From contig NZ_CP024847.1 in assembly GCF_002892535.1 (NCBI RefSeq), forward strand, positions 930,001 to 994,000: 64,000 nt of DNA, in the 5' to 3' direction. This DNA is from Aquella oligotrophica. GTDB lineage: Bacteria > Pseudomonadota > Gammaproteobacteria > Burkholderiales > UBA11063. The first letter of the stretch is position 1. Every line of letters starts with the position of its first letter. The position numbers were made by a program, and so were the translations under genes. Positions 6,396 through 16,239 of this stretch are shown one piece after another. Below the pieces are notes generated by a model. The model was not told the origin of the DNA, ran no database searches, and saw only the letters and a program-made list of their open reading frames with translations.

Positions 6396-8768
6396 ATGAC
6401 TTATCACAAGCAGAAATTACTCATCATTCTTGGCTTTGCCAACTATTGCAGCTATGCCGCTGGGGATGTATGGTCATTTCTTGGGCAGAGCAAATTGCAA
6501 GAATCCCAGCCTTTAGTTTGCGGCTTGGCTGATGATGCATGGATTGATCAATCTGGACCAGATTATGTCAAATACCCACGAGTTGAGTCGGAAACACTGT
6601 TTTTAACTGCGGATACCATTAATGGACAAAATAAAGGTAATCAGATAGCTCAGGGTAATGTTGTTGGCTACAAGGGGAACCAGACATTTTCTGCAGATTG
6701 GCTAATTTATAATCAGCCAGCTGGTAGGGTTACTACTGGGGACAATATGGTTCTAACCAGACAGTACGATGTTATTACTGGTCAGCAGGCAGATTATTAC
6801 CTTGATTTATATAAGGGCACGTTTACCAAAGCTAATATTTACTTCGAAAGTGGTAATCTTTCTGGGGCTGGGGAGAGCATTAATGTCTATGATAAAAATC
6901 ATTTAGGTATTAGTAATGGCTATTTTACTGGCTGTGATCCCAATGATCCTGCGTGGTATATAAAGTCACAAAATATAAATGTAAACTATCAGGATGCAAG
7001 TGGTACCGCCAGAAATGCTACCATGTATTTTGAGTCCGTGCCAATTTTTGCTACTCCCTATATGAGTTTTCCTTTGGGGCAGCGTAAATCAGGGTGGCTA
7101 ACTCCGCAGTTTGGTGGTACTTCTACTTCAGGGTTTATGGCCTCTGATCCGTATTACTGGAATATGGCACCAAATTATGATATGACGATTACGCCGTACA
7201 TCTGGGCTAATCAGGGGGTTATGGTTTCTGATCAGTTTCGCTATATGACTGAATCAAACGTAGGTAGTATCTATACCGAGCAGCTTCCGTACAATTGGGG
7301 AACAACAGTACCAAATAGTTATCGCTATTATTGGAGTCTTAACGATATTTATACTCCAGTTAATCAGTTACAAATGGGATATAAATATAACGTAGTATCT
7401 GATAGCAACTATTTTAATGATTTTGGAAATTTTTATTCGGTAACGGATAATGTCAACCTAGAACAAAGTGTTTTTGCCAACTACACGCCAACTTGGGGTA
7501 ATGCTGGGATTAAATTACTTAATTACCAGACCTTACAACCTTATGGTTATGCTTCAACCGTACCAATATACTCTTCTTACCCAGCGATAAATTTCAATGT
7601 AAAACCACAAGATATTGGTGAGGGTTTTAAAGGGGCATTAACCAGTAATTATACCTATTTTTATAGTCCGGCAATGCAAAGCGGTCAACGTACTTACTTA
7701 TATCCGAGTATAACCTATCCAATGCAGGCGACTTGGGGGTATTCAACGCCAAAAATTGGTTATAATTATACCTATTATAATCTTGGTGAAGCACCAAATG
7801 TTGCCAACAGTTCAATGCAAGTGCAGCGTGCATTACCAGTTGTTTCACTGGATAACGGTTTATATTTTGATCGACCAATGCAACTTGGTGGTGGCGGAAA
7901 TTTTACTCAGACGCTTGAACCACGATTATATTACCTGTATATTCCACAGAATAATCAAGCAAATTTACCTGATTTTGATACCGCAACAGCTACTTATAAT
8001 TATAATCAGTTATTTAGTGAAAACCGCTTTACTGGTTTTGACCGGATAAATTCAGCAAATGATGTGACTATTGGCGGTACTACCAGAATACTAAACGATT
8101 CAAATGGTATGGAATTAATGAATTTTAGTGCCGGATACAGATATTATATTACGGAACAAAATAATTTTCTTTACGGTAATCAGACGCAGTATGCTCAATT
8201 GTTTTTGCCAAATCCGAATCTTATAGCCGAATTAAATAATAACTGGACCAGAAAATTTTCTACTTCAGCAAGCTTTCAATATTCAACCGTTTATAATACA
8301 GTAGATGCTTATAGTGCAGGATTTAAATTTAATCCAGAAGACTATAAAGTTTTGAATGTAAGATTCCGTTATCAATATCAACTACCGCTTTTCTTTTATG
8401 GATGGACACCTGGGCAGGCGCTAACAGCGAATGGTGCTACATTTGAAAATCAATATGCACTGGATGTTTCCGGACAATGGCCAATATACGATGATAAGCT
8501 TTTTGCTGTTGGACGAAGCAACTATGATTTCACTATGAGTCAGTTTTTGAATCTGGTGGGTGGTGTTGAATATAATGGTGGTTGCTGGACAGTTAGTGCA
8601 GTTTATGAGCAGTTTACCTTTAACGTGAATCAGACACAGATTGGCTATTTCTTACAATTTTCTTTAAAAGGTATCGGTGGTGTTGGTACCGGAGATCCTA
8701 CTTCAGATCTGAAGACAAATGTTCCTGGATATATGCCAATTTCTCAACCACAATTTACAGGGTTTTAG
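6396..8768 (+). CDS. lptD: LPS-assembly outer-membrane protein LptD
   Basis: A 790-aa LptD (Imp/OstA), the outer-membrane barrel that with LptE inserts LPS into the outer leaflet. The N-terminus is a signal peptide (KQKLLIILGFANYCSYA). An LptA-like beta-jellyroll (OstA_N) spans about 60-170 (LTADTINGQNKGNQIAQGNV), followed by the large Tyr/Asn-rich 26-stranded barrel to the C-terminal Phe. Cysteines occur at about 42 (VCGLADD), about 180 (FTGCDPND) and near the C-terminus (GGCWTVS). E. coli LptD has two adjacent C-terminal cysteines and only one is seen here, so the disulfide pattern may be simpler. The start has AGGA five bases upstream. Followed by surA after 8 nt, the conserved operon order. 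Confidence 0.96.
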   Translation: MTYHKQKLLIILGFANYCSYAAGDVWSFLGQSKLQESQPLVCGLADDAWIDQSGPDYVKYPRVESETLFLTADTINGQNKGNQIAQGNVVGYKGNQTFSADWLIYNQPAGRVTTGDNMVLTRQYDVITGQQADYYLDLYKGTFTKANIYFESGNLSGAGESINVYDKNHLGISNGYFTGCDPNDPAWYIKSQNINVNYQDASGTARNATMYFESVPIFATPYMSFPLGQRKSGWLTPQFGGTSTSGFMASDPYYWNMAPNYDMTITPYIWANQGVMVSDQFRYMTESNVGSIYTEQLPYNWGTTVPNSYRYYWSLNDIYTPVNQLQMGYKYNVVSDSNYFNDFGNFYSVTDNVNLEQSVFANYTPTWGNAGIKLLNYQTLQPYGYASTVPIYSSYPAINFNVKPQDIGEGFKGALTSNYTYFYSPAMQSGQRTYLYPSITYPMQATWGYSTPKIGYNYTYYNLGEAPNVANSSMQVQRALPVVSLDNGLYFDRPMQLGGGGNFTQTLEPRLYYLYIPQNNQANLPDFDTATATYNYNQLFSENRFTGFDRINSANDVTIGGTTRILNDSNGMELMNFSAGYRYYITEQNNFLYGNQTQYAQLFLPNPNLIAELNNNWTRKFSTSASFQYSTVYNTVDAYSAGFKFNPEDYKVLNVRFRYQYQLPLFFYGWTPGQALTANGATFENQYALDVSGQWPIYDDKLFAVGRSNYDFTMSQFLNLVGGVEYNGGCWTVSAVYEQFTFNVNQTQIGYFLQFSLKGIGGVGTGDPTSDLKTNVPGYMPISQPQFTGF

Positions 8769-8776
8769 GAGTTAGA

Positions 8777-9202
8777 ATGATTAGAATATTGTTAGTGTTG
8801 ATCTCTGCATTTTCTTTACCAGCTTTTGTTTATGCTAATGAAGCTGAATCTGCATTAGTCTCTGGGGTGGATGCGAGCCAACCTATTGTCGCTGCCAAAA
8901 GTATTACAGCTAGTCAGGTCAAAGCTACTACTCAGGCTCAGAGGTCTCCGTCCTCTGCTGGAAATCGACAGCAGTCAACGGTATTAGTTGATAAGATAGT
9001 TGCTTATGTTAATAAGCGTATTATTACCCAAAATGAGTTAGAGAAGCAGATTGCCCAAACTAGAGATTCACTGCAGCAACGCGGAATTACTAATACAAAT
9101 TACAATGATTTACGTACTAGGGTGCTTGATCAGCTAATTTTACTGCAAATTCAGCTGGACTTGGCTGCTAGAGGGGAATTAAGACTACGGACGCTGAAGT
9201 AA
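8777..9202 (+). pseudogene. surA: surA 5' fragment (N-terminal domain), frameshifted
   Basis: The first 141 codons of the periplasmic chaperone SurA, which escorts outer-membrane proteins such as LptD. It has a good AGGAG ribosome-binding site, a signal peptide (MIRILLVLISAFSLPAFVYA), a low-complexity linker, then the SurA N-terminal helical domain from about residue 70 (VDKIVAYVNKRIITQNELEK). The frame runs into a stop at 9200-9202 after a nonsense tail, GELRLRTLK. One extra G in the GGGG run at 9173-9176 would give GGIKTTDAEVNDAIN, which is normal SurA sequence continuing into the next fragment. Either this is a true 1-nt deletion or a homopolymer sequencing error. SurA matters for envelope assembly, so an error is quite possible. 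Confidence 0.85.
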
Positions 9203-9252
9203 ATGATGCAATTAACAATCTTGAAAAAGCTCAAGGTATAACTGATCAGCAG

Positions 9253-10212
9253 ATGAGGGCAAAGCTTGCTAGGCAGGGGATGTCATATGATGATTTTAGG
9301 CAGCAGTTAAATGATCAGATAACAGCAGATAAATTAAAGCAGCGTGAAGTTGATGCGCGTGTAGTTGTTAATGATGATGAGGTAACCCGGATATTAAATA
9401 GTGAAACCTATAAAAATAGAATTGACTATAGATTATCCGATATTGTAATTAGTATTCCAGAGCAGGCAACTCAAGATGCTGTTGCAAAAAGGGAAGCTTT
9501 GGCAAATCAGGTTTATGCCCAGTTAAAACAAGGTCAGTCATTTGAACAGCTTGCGATCAAATACTCTTCAGCACCAAATGCTTTAAATGGCGGTGATTTA
9601 GGTTGGAAGAGTAATAGTTCCTTGCCCCCAATAGTTCTTGATCCTGTTGCTCAAACGCCGCAAGGCGGAGTTACTCCAGTTATTAAAATGCCAGTTGGTT
9701 TTTTTATTTTTAAGGTAACAGGAGTCAAGCAGCATGGAATGCCGCAAATTGTCAAGCAGTACCATGTTAGGCATATTCTTATAAAGGTTAATGAATTAAC
9801 CAGTGATGAAGAGGCTCATCAGAAGATTAATTCAATCCGTGATCAATTAATCAAGGATAATGGAAATACCGCCAAACAAAATAAAGATTTTATTGATTTG
9901 GCTAAACGGTATTCAGAAGACACCAGCAGTATTAAAGGTGGTGATATAGGCTGGGTTAGTAAAGGGGACACAGTTCCTCAGTTTGAGCAAGCAATGTTAA
10001 AAACTCCTGTTGGGCAAATCAGTGAACCAGTTCGAAGCCCATTTGGTTGGCATCTTCTTGAAGTTACTGAAACACGTGATAGTAATCTTGCTAATGACAA
10101 AGAAAAGGCGGAGATTCGTCAGGAGTTAAGAGAAATGAAGGCGCAAATGCTTTATACTGAATGGGTGCGCAACCTACGTGAGATGGCTTATGTAAAGCTT
10201 AATGATAACTAA
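9253..10212 (+). pseudogene. surA: surA 3' fragment (two parvulin domains), frameshifted
   Basis: The remainder of SurA in the -1-shifted frame. The open frame actually runs from 9172 and continues the N-terminal domain (IKTTDAEVN, then ITDQQMRAKLARQGMSY); the first ATG is at 9253. Two peptidyl-prolyl isomerase (parvulin) domains follow: the first at about 55-155 of this fragment (FEQLAIKYS, GGDLGWK), the second at about 170-290 (YHVRHILIKVNE, FIDLAKRYSED, GGDIGWVSKGD, PFGWHLLEV). A C-terminal helix (QMLYTEWVRNLREMAYVKL) completes the fold. All parts of SurA are present; only the frame is broken. Taken from this ATG alone the product would have no signal peptide and could not reach the periplasm. 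Confidence 0.85.
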
Positions 10213-11203
10213 GATGAATAAGAAGCCATTAATTTGTATTACAACTGGGGAACCCGCAGGAATTGGTCCCGAAATTTGCCTTGATCTAATTAATTCTCCT
10301 TATGTTGATAGTCATAATTTATTATTGATCGGAGATGTTCATCTTCTTAATAAACGGGCGAAATCTTTGGGTAAAGATGTTGATTTCATTATAATTAGTA
10401 ATCCCGATGATTTTCCAGTCTTGAAATATGGGCAGTTGGCAGTGCTGCATGTTGACTGTCCTGATCATAACTGTATTGGTAGACCATTAGCTATTAATGC
10501 CAGCTATGTTTTAAATACTCTTGATATTGCAATAGATCTTTGTAAAAAGGGCGCGAGTAAAGTAATTGTTACTGCTCCGGTTAATAAGGATGTATTAAAT
10601 CAAGGAGCAATTGATTTTATTGGGCATACTGAGTATTTTGCCGAAAAATTTGGTGTAAAAAAAGTCGTGATGATGCTGGCTAATAACCTATTACGTGTGG
10701 CATTACTAACTACGCATATACCATTGGCAAAAGTTCCCTCTCAGATTACTCCTGAAAATTTAGATTCAGCAATCCAAATAATTCATGATAGTTTTACAAG
10801 TAATTTTAATCAGCCTCAACCGCGAATTGCAGTTTGTGGTTTAAATCCCCATGCTGGTGAAAATGGTTATCTTGGCATGGAAGAGATTAATATAATCAAT
10901 CCGGTTATAGAAAAATGGCAGCAAGTTGGTTACTTAGTTTCGGGTTCTTACCCGGCGGATACTATTTTTAATCGGGCTTCTGAATTTGATGTTATTCTTG
11001 CTATGTATCATGATCAAGGTTTACCAGTGTTGAAATATTCAGGATTTGAAACTGGTGTGAATATTACTTTAGGTTTACCCATTATTAGAACCTCGGTTGA
11101 TCATGGTACTGCACTTGATCTTGCCGGAAAAGGACTGGCTTCATCTGTAAGCTTGCATTCTGCCATTGAGATTGCTATTCAACTTTCATTTACTTCGGGG
11201 TAA
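10202..11203 (+). CDS. pdxA: 4-hydroxythreonine-4-phosphate dehydrogenase PdxA
   Basis: A 333-aa (or 329-aa) enzyme of pyridoxal 5'-phosphate synthesis, oxidising 4-phosphohydroxy-L-threonine with NAD. The N-terminal motif ITTGEPAGIGPEI is diagnostic. Metal-binding histidines are visible in IGHTEYFAEKFG, LLTTHIPLAKV and AMYHDQGLPVLKY, and NPHAGENGYLG is also conserved. The first ATG (10202) overlaps the end of surA by 11 nt; the second (10214, starting MNKKPLICI) is just past the surA stop and matches the usual N-terminal length better. Neither has a strong ribosome-binding site, suggesting translational coupling to surA. In E. coli ksgA follows; here it does not. Confidence 0.96.
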   Translation: MITKMNKKPLICITTGEPAGIGPEICLDLINSPYVDSHNLLLIGDVHLLNKRAKSLGKDVDFIIISNPDDFPVLKYGQLAVLHVDCPDHNCIGRPLAINASYVLNTLDIAIDLCKKGASKVIVTAPVNKDVLNQGAIDFIGHTEYFAEKFGVKKVVMMLANNLLRVALLTTHIPLAKVPSQITPENLDSAIQIIHDSFTSNFNQPQPRIAVCGLNPHAGENGYLGMEEINIINPVIEKWQQVGYLVSGSYPADTIFNRASEFDVILAMYHDQGLPVLKYSGFETGVNITLGLPIIRTSVDHGTALDLAGKGLASSVSLHSAIEIAIQLSFTSG

Positions 11204-11310
11204 ATTCCATCATCTGGATTGATCCTCTTTCACTCTCGTTATTGTAGCTAGTGTTATTCTATTGTTAAATAATAATTAGTGCTTGCTGTATTATATTTAA
11301 ACATTATGTG

Positions 11311-11319
11311 TGATAAAAT
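11311..11319 (+). promoter_or_regulatory. Extended -10 promoter of the 304-aa gene
   Basis: TGATAAAAT, an extended -10 element 29 nt upstream of the GTG start at 11349. No clear -35 box. Confidence 0.4.
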
Positions 11320-11348
11320 AGCATGTCTTAATCGTTAATGGAGCAGTT

Positions 11349-12263
11349 GTGAAAGATTTTGTGTGGAATAATAGTCAAATAAATACATTGCTTGGTGCTG
11401 CCAAATTTATTGCTTCAGTTGGGGATAAATATGATCTATCCGAAAGAAATATTCAGTGCTTACAGTTAAGTTCTTACTTTTTATTATCAACAGAAATAGA
11501 CATTAATGAGATTCCATTTGCAAATCCAATTGAACTAGCTGCTACGCTTCAGGATAGTGAGCAGAAAAAAGCTGCTTTAGAGTTTTTGGTTTTAGCCATG
11601 CATTACGTAGAAGATTATCTTGATGAGAAAAGAATTCTTGTGGAAGGATATCTGCGTTCACTTAAATTAAGTGATCTATTGCTCAAGCAGTTAAGCCAAA
11701 CGTTTAATCAGTATCAGCAGCTTATTGAATATAATGAATTTCGTAAAGCATTGAAATCAACAGTTGGTCGAACTTCTAGTAATGATTCCGATGATAGATT
11801 TATGCTTAATGAGAATAGTCCTGGCTTAAGTGATAAGTATCAGAAATTAACTCTTCTTGCAAAAAATAGCTTAGGTTATAATTTATATAAATCATACCGA
11901 AAAAATAAATTCCCATTGCCCGGCGAACGGCTACTATCCAATGATAAAATAGTTCTGATTTACGATATTGTGAAATTAATTGCTGGTTATCGATACGATA
12001 TAAGAGGTGATCTTTTTACATTAGCCTTTATTGCTGGAAATTTGATGAGTGGTTCCTTTATTGTTGCGGCTATTGGAATTATTGAGTACTATTACCAAAA
12101 TCCAAATGCAATTAAAAAGGTTAATAAACTTGAACGCAAGAAGTATTGGAATGCTATCAGGGTGGGTATGAATTGTTCCTTAGATTTCACTGATAACTGG
12201 GAATATGAGGCAAACTTTATTAAAAGTTTGAATGATTTAAGAGCTGAATGTAATCTTGTTTAA
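11349..12263 (+). CDS. Hypothetical protein with TerB-like and Coq4-like segments
   Basis: A 304-aa soluble protein starting with GTG, preceded by GGAG at a good distance. Residues about 45-120 (FANPIELAATLQDSEQKKAA, then VLAMHYVEDYLDEKRI) resemble the helical TerB/tellurite-resistance fold. Residues about 175-240 (SLGYNLYKSYRKNKFPLPGE, then LIAGYRYDIRGDLFTLAFIA) resemble Coq4-type proteins, which have LG..Y..NG.PLPGE followed by HD..H.L.GY.TD. Here the HDxxH metal motif reads YDIVK, so a metal site like that of Coq4 seems absent. Both resemblances are from memory of the pattern and not proven. Its own promoter and an isolated position between pdxA and typA suggest a monocistronic unit. Function unknown. 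Confidence 0.6.
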   Translation: MKDFVWNNSQINTLLGAAKFIASVGDKYDLSERNIQCLQLSSYFLLSTEIDINEIPFANPIELAATLQDSEQKKAALEFLVLAMHYVEDYLDEKRILVEGYLRSLKLSDLLLKQLSQTFNQYQQLIEYNEFRKALKSTVGRTSSNDSDDRFMLNENSPGLSDKYQKLTLLAKNSLGYNLYKSYRKNKFPLPGERLLSNDKIVLIYDIVKLIAGYRYDIRGDLFTLAFIAGNLMSGSFIVAAIGIIEYYYQNPNAIKKVNKLERKKYWNAIRVGMNCSLDFTDNWEYEANFIKSLNDLRAECNLV

Positions 12264-12423
12264 GGTTGAAATAGATTTATATTATCTTGAAATGAATAGC
12301 TTTAAAGTTTAAAATACATAAGCTTTGGTTTTTTCGGTTACTTCCAATTTGTTGTAGTTTCAATTAAAGAGTTTAACCATATTTAGAATATTGATATTAC
12401 TGGTTAAATAATACTTTCAAGTA

Positions 12424-12432
12424 TGCTATAAT
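12424..12432 (+). promoter_or_regulatory. Extended -10 promoter of typA
   Basis: TGCTATAAT lies 36 nt before the typA TTG. The best -35 candidate at 17 nt is only TTAAAT, so it reads as an extended -10 promoter. Confidence 0.55.
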
Positions 12433-12467
12433 ACGCGTTAATTTTTGGTTAATTATTAGGAATAACA

Positions 12468-14303
12468 TTGAGTAACGCAACACGCACTAATTTAAGAAAT
12501 ATCGCAATAATCGCCCACGTAGATCATGGGAAAACAACTTTGGTAGATAAACTCTTGCAGCAAGCAGGAACATTTTCCGCGCATCAACAGGTAGCTGAGC
12601 GGGTAATGGATAGTAATGATCTAGAAAAGGAGCGCGGTATTACAATTCTCGCAAAAAATGCTTCTTTAGATTATAAAGGAGTTCGGGTTAATATCGTGGA
12701 TACTCCTGGACATGCTGATTTCGGAGGCGAAGTTGAGCGTGTACTTGGAATGGTTGATGGTGTACTTCTTTTGGTTGACGCCGTTGAAGGTCCTATGCCG
12801 CAAACCCGTTTTGTAACTAGAAAAGCACTATCACTTGGGTTAAAACCAATTGTGGTGATTAATAAAATTGATAGACCTGGTGCTCGTCCTGATTGGGTGA
12901 TAGACCAGACTTTTGACTTATTTGATAAACTTGGGGCAACGGAAGAACAGCTTGATTTTCCTGTTGTTTATGCCTCTGCATTAAATGGTTATGCTTCGCT
13001 TGAAGCTTCAGAAAACCCCGGTAATATGGAGGCATTATTTGATACAGTTTTAAATAATGTGCCAGCACCAGTTGGTGATGATGAAGGCAGTTTACAGTTG
13101 CAAATTGCTGCACTAGATTACAATAGTTTTGTCGGACGAATTGGTATTGGACGAATCCGTCGTGGCAAAATCAGGGCTGGTCAGCAGATATGTGTTGCTC
13201 ACGGTCCTGATGGTGAGAAAAAAAATGCAAAAATAAATCAGGTTCAAGTATTTAGCGGTTTGGAACGCAAGTTAGTAGATGAAGCTTCTGCTGGAGATAT
13301 TGTTCTGATTAACGGGATAGAAGAGCTAAACATAGGTGTAACGATCTGTGATGTAGCAAATCCTGATCCATTGCCAATGTTAAAAGTTGATGAACCTACT
13401 ATTAGTATGACATTTCAGGTCAATACTTCTCCACTAGCTGGAACTGAAGGTAAATTTGTAACTAGTCGTCAGATTCGCGATCGTTTGAACAAAGAGCTTC
13501 TGACAAATGTAGCATTGCGTGTAGAAGATACGGCAAATACTGATGAATTTCTTGTTTCTGGACGTGGTGAATTGCATCTTACCATCCTACTTGAAAACAT
13601 GCGTCGTGAAGGCTTTGAAATGGCAGTTGCTAAGCCACATGTGGTGATGAAGACTATCAATGGTGAAACCTGTGAACCATATGAGTTGCTTACTATTGAT
13701 GTAGAAGAAGAGCATCAGGGGGCAGTTATGGAAGAGCTTGGACGTCGTAAAGGTGAAATGCTTGACATGTCTAGCGATGGTAAAGGTAGAACCAGAATTG
13801 AATACCGTATTCCTGCTAGGGGTTTAATTGGTTTTCAGGGGGAGTTTCTGACTCTTACTCGTGGAACTGGTCTTATTGCACATGTATTTGATGATTATGG
13901 TCCAGTTAAAGCAGATATTCCAGGTCGTCGCAATGGCGTGCTTATTTCTCAGGAAGATGGAGCGGCAGTTGCCTATGCACTATGGAATCTGGAAGATCGG
14001 GGTAGAATGTTTGTTAGTCCTGGCGAAAAGCTTTATAATGGTATGATTATTGGTATTCATAGCCGCGATAATGATTTGAATGTTAACCCGATTAAGGGTA
14101 AAAAACTTACTAATGTTCGTGCATCAGGTACTGATGAAGCTGTTCGGCTTACTCCTCCCATTAAGCTAACTCTTGAAAGTGCGATTGAATTTATCGATGA
14201 TGATGAGTTGGTTGAGATTACTCCACAAAATATTCGTTTGCGTAAACGTCATCTTGATGAGAATGAGCGTAAGCGCGCAGCAAAACAAAGTTTGGCTAAT
14301 TAA
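12468..14303 (+). CDS. typA: Ribosome-associated translational GTPase TypA/BipA
   Basis: A 611-aa member of the EF-G-like GTPases, acting on the ribosome in large-subunit assembly and stress or cold adaptation. G1 is AHVDHGKTT (16-24), G2 ERGITI, G3 DTPGHADF, G4 NKID (about 131) and G5 YASALNG. Domain II, an EF-G-like domain III and V, and the BipA-specific C-terminal domain follow ([48 protein letters not shown]). Full length for the family. The start is TTG, with AGGA six bases upstream; no ATG is near. Confidence 0.97.
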   Translation: MSNATRTNLRNIAIIAHVDHGKTTLVDKLLQQAGTFSAHQQVAERVMDSNDLEKERGITILAKNASLDYKGVRVNIVDTPGHADFGGEVERVLGMVDGVLLLVDAVEGPMPQTRFVTRKALSLGLKPIVVINKIDRPGARPDWVIDQTFDLFDKLGATEEQLDFPVVYASALNGYASLEASENPGNMEALFDTVLNNVPAPVGDDEGSLQLQIAALDYNSFVGRIGIGRIRRGKIRAGQQICVAHGPDGEKKNAKINQVQVFSGLERKLVDEASAGDIVLINGIEELNIGVTICDVANPDPLPMLKVDEPTISMTFQVNTSPLAGTEGKFVTSRQIRDRLNKELLTNVALRVEDTANTDEFLVSGRGELHLTILLENMRREGFEMAVAKPHVVMKTINGETCEPYELLTIDVEEEHQGAVMEELGRRKGEMLDMSSDGKGRTRIEYRIPARGLIGFQGEFLTLTRGTGLIAHVFDDYGPVKADIPGRRNGVLISQEDGAAVAYALWNLEDRGRMFVSPGEKLYNGMIIGIHSRDNDLNVNPIKGKKLTNVRASGTDEAVRLTPPIKLTLESAIEFIDDDELVEITPQNIRLRKRHLDENERKRAAKQSLAN

Positions 14304-14330
14304 TTATATATTATTTATAAGGAATCTTTG

Positions 14331-14684
14331 ATGATTGTTCATGTGGCTAAAGATGAATTAATTTGGGAAGAAGTGAATCATCACGTTTTAAATCGGGTAA
14401 CTGCAGAAGTTGTGAATATGTTTCATGCAGAAGCACTCTACTATAAAAACGATGATTTATCTGTAAGATCAACTTTCAAGCTTCAGGAAAAAAAGGAAGG
14501 GGATAAACCTTATAGCGTGAACCTTGTAAGTTATACCCATGTTGGACCAGATTTGATGCGTCTTGAGTTTACTGAAACAAGACATATTGGTGATTATGGT
14601 TCTATTGAAGAAGCAAAAGAAGCAGTACATCATTATTTTTACAAGCATCTTCATCCTAAACATAGCCATCATCACCATTTCTAA
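14331..14684 (+). CDS. Hypothetical 117-aa protein with His-rich tail
   Basis: A small cytoplasmic protein I do not recognise. The ATG at 14331 has AAGGAA at ideal distance; the in-frame TTG just before it is not needed. The body is an alpha/beta mix (YSVNLVSYTHVGPDLMRLEF) with Glu-rich helices. The C-terminus is HHYFYKHLHPKHSHHHHF, a cluster of histidines that could bind metal such as nickel or zinc, though that is only suggested by composition. It follows typA after 27 nt, probably in the same transcript, and precedes the tRNA-Arg gene. Confidence 0.65.
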   Translation: MIVHVAKDELIWEEVNHHVLNRVTAEVVNMFHAEALYYKNDDLSVRSTFKLQEKKEGDKPYSVNLVSYTHVGPDLMRLEFTETRHIGDYGSIEEAKEAVHHYFYKHLHPKHSHHHHF

Positions 14685-14716
14685 ATAACTTAGGCTCTTA
14701 GAAACCTTTCGTAGCT

Positions 14717-14791
14717 GTCTTCGTAGTTAAATGGATATAACGGCCCCCTCCTAAGGGGCAGTTACAGGTTCGATTCCTGTCGAGGGCACCA
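14717..14791 (+). tRNA. tRNA-Arg (anticodon CCT)
   Basis: 75 nt including an encoded CCA end. The acceptor stem pairs GTCTTCG with CGAGGGC (with two G-T pairs). The anticodon stem GCCCC/GGGGC carries loop CTCCTAA, giving anticodon CCT (codon AGG). The T arm is ACAGG-TTCGATT-CCTGT. An intrinsic terminator follows at once. Confidence 0.96.
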
Positions 14792-14802
14792 TGAAGATAA
14801 TA

Positions 14803-14832
14803 AAAAACCTGATCGTTTGATCAGGTTTTTTT
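14803..14832. terminator. Bidirectional intrinsic terminator after tRNA-Arg
   Basis: AAAAACCTGATC-GTTT-GATCAGG followed by seven T: a 7-bp GC-containing stem with a T-run, and an A-run on the other side. It can stop the tRNA transcript on the plus strand and the convergent symporter gene on the minus strand. Confidence 0.92.
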
Positions 14833-14846
14833 GAGGCTTTTTGTGA

Positions 14847-16082
14847 TTAATCCTTATGCCATTTGTCAATAAAGGTTGTCATTACTGCATTAGCATAGAC
14901 ATTGGTTGCACTTCGCCCCATATCCGCAAAAGCATCAATTGGTAATAATAGTAATACACTTGCCGCAGGGAAGTGAAAGGCTGTTACTGCTGAAGAGATT
15001 ACCATAATTGAAGCACGAGGTACCCCAGCAATACCTTTAGATGTAACTAACAACATAAAGAATATGTATAACTTGTCAGTGAATGCAATATCAATTCCAA
15101 AGACTTGAGTGATGAAAATAATTGCAAAGCTGAAATATACCATTGATCCTATCATGTTAAATGAGTATCCCATCGGTAGTACAAAACTACTGATTTTCTC
15201 ACGCACCCCATAGTTTTCAAGCTCTTCAAATACAGCAGGGTAGGCAACTTCTGAGGATGAGGTTGCAAATGATAATGATAGTGGTGGAATAAGTGCTGAT
15301 ATTAGTTGATTAATTTTACGTCCAACCACTTTTAGTGACAGAAGATAAATTGCAAACCAAACAATAATTAATGCTAGGTAGTATTCAAGAATAAATACCA
15401 GATAAGTATAAAGAACCCCAAACCCATTTTTGATAATTACATTGGAAATTGAGGCAAATACTGCAATTGGAACTAGTTTCATTACTGAATGACAAATTGC
15501 AAACATGGCATGCATAATGCCATCAAGTACGTCACGGATTGCATCGCGACCTTTAGCATCAATTTTAGTTAGTGCGAAGCCAAAAAACAGTGAAAAGATT
15601 ACAATTTGAATAATATGGTTACCAGCAAAAGCATTAACCACGTTATCTGGAATAGTCTCTTTTACAAAGTGAGATAACGAAATTGATGATGAATCAAATT
15701 TTCCACCAGCAGTTGTTCCTGCTTCAAGCAAACTTTTACCTACTTCTGTCATTGATAGACCCGGCTTGAATAAATCAATGATGAACCAGCCAATAAATAA
15801 CGAACAGATTGATGAGATAAGAAATAAGCCTAAAACCCGAGCGAATAATACACCTAATCCTTTAGCATTATCACCAATATTTATCACCCCAAGAGTTAGT
15901 GAGGCAAAAATTAATGGTGCAACAATCATTTTGATTAGTTTGATAAATATGTCTGAAGCCATGCCCAAATATTCAAGCAGGCTGGCAGTAGCTGTCTGAT
16001 TTGGCTGAATTACATTGCGAATTAGCCAACCAAACAGGATACCCAGAATGAGACTGATAATAATCGCTCTAGCAGCTTTCAT
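14847..16082 (-). CDS. Dicarboxylate/amino-acid:cation symporter (DAACS family)
   Basis: A 411-aa inner-membrane symporter of the GltP/GltT/DctA family, taking up glutamate, aspartate or C4-dicarboxylates with protons or sodium. Eight or so membrane segments plus two re-entrant hairpins are expected. Family marks seen are the serine-rich hairpin (FATSSSEVAYPAVFEELEN), MGYSFNMIGS, which corresponds to the conserved NMDGT region, and AFADMGRSATNVYANAV (usually D..R....V.GD in helix 8). The altered SSSEVAYP and NMIGS suggest a specificity somewhat different from classic GltP. It lies downstream of asparaginase and aspartase genes on the same strand, so aspartate or fumarate is the likely substrate. 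GAGGGTA upstream supports the start. Confidence 0.9.
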   Translation of the reverse strand: MKAARAIIISLILGILFGWLIRNVIQPNQTATASLLEYLGMASDIFIKLIKMIVAPLIFASLTLGVINIGDNAKGLGVLFARVLGLFLISSICSLFIGWFIIDLFKPGLSMTEVGKSLLEAGTTAGGKFDSSSISLSHFVKETIPDNVVNAFAGNHIIQIVIFSLFFGFALTKIDAKGRDAIRDVLDGIMHAMFAICHSVMKLVPIAVFASISNVIIKNGFGVLYTYLVFILEYYLALIIVWFAIYLLSLKVVGRKINQLISALIPPLSLSFATSSSEVAYPAVFEELENYGVREKISSFVLPMGYSFNMIGSMVYFSFAIIFITQVFGIDIAFTDKLYIFFMLLVTSKGIAGVPRASIMVISSAVTAFHFPAASVLLLLPIDAFADMGRSATNVYANAVMTTFIDKWHKD

Positions 16083-16239
16083 ATAATAAATACCCTCATT
16101 GATAAAAAATAAAATTATAAATACCAGCTATATTGTAGCATTAAAAAGATTGTTTAATATTTGAAAACATTCATATTTATGCCCAATTTTACTTTTGTTT
16201 TGTTTAAATATTAAAAAGTGTTGATAAAAAAAACAGCAG

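Noticed and set aside
9173-9176. Programmed -1 frameshift in surA
   Set aside because: No X-XXY-YYZ heptamer or downstream stem is evident, and SurA is not known to use recoding. A deletion or read error is simpler.
14717-14791. tRNA-Arg as an integration site
   Set aside because: tRNA genes are common targets, but there is no integrase or repeated 3' end nearby.
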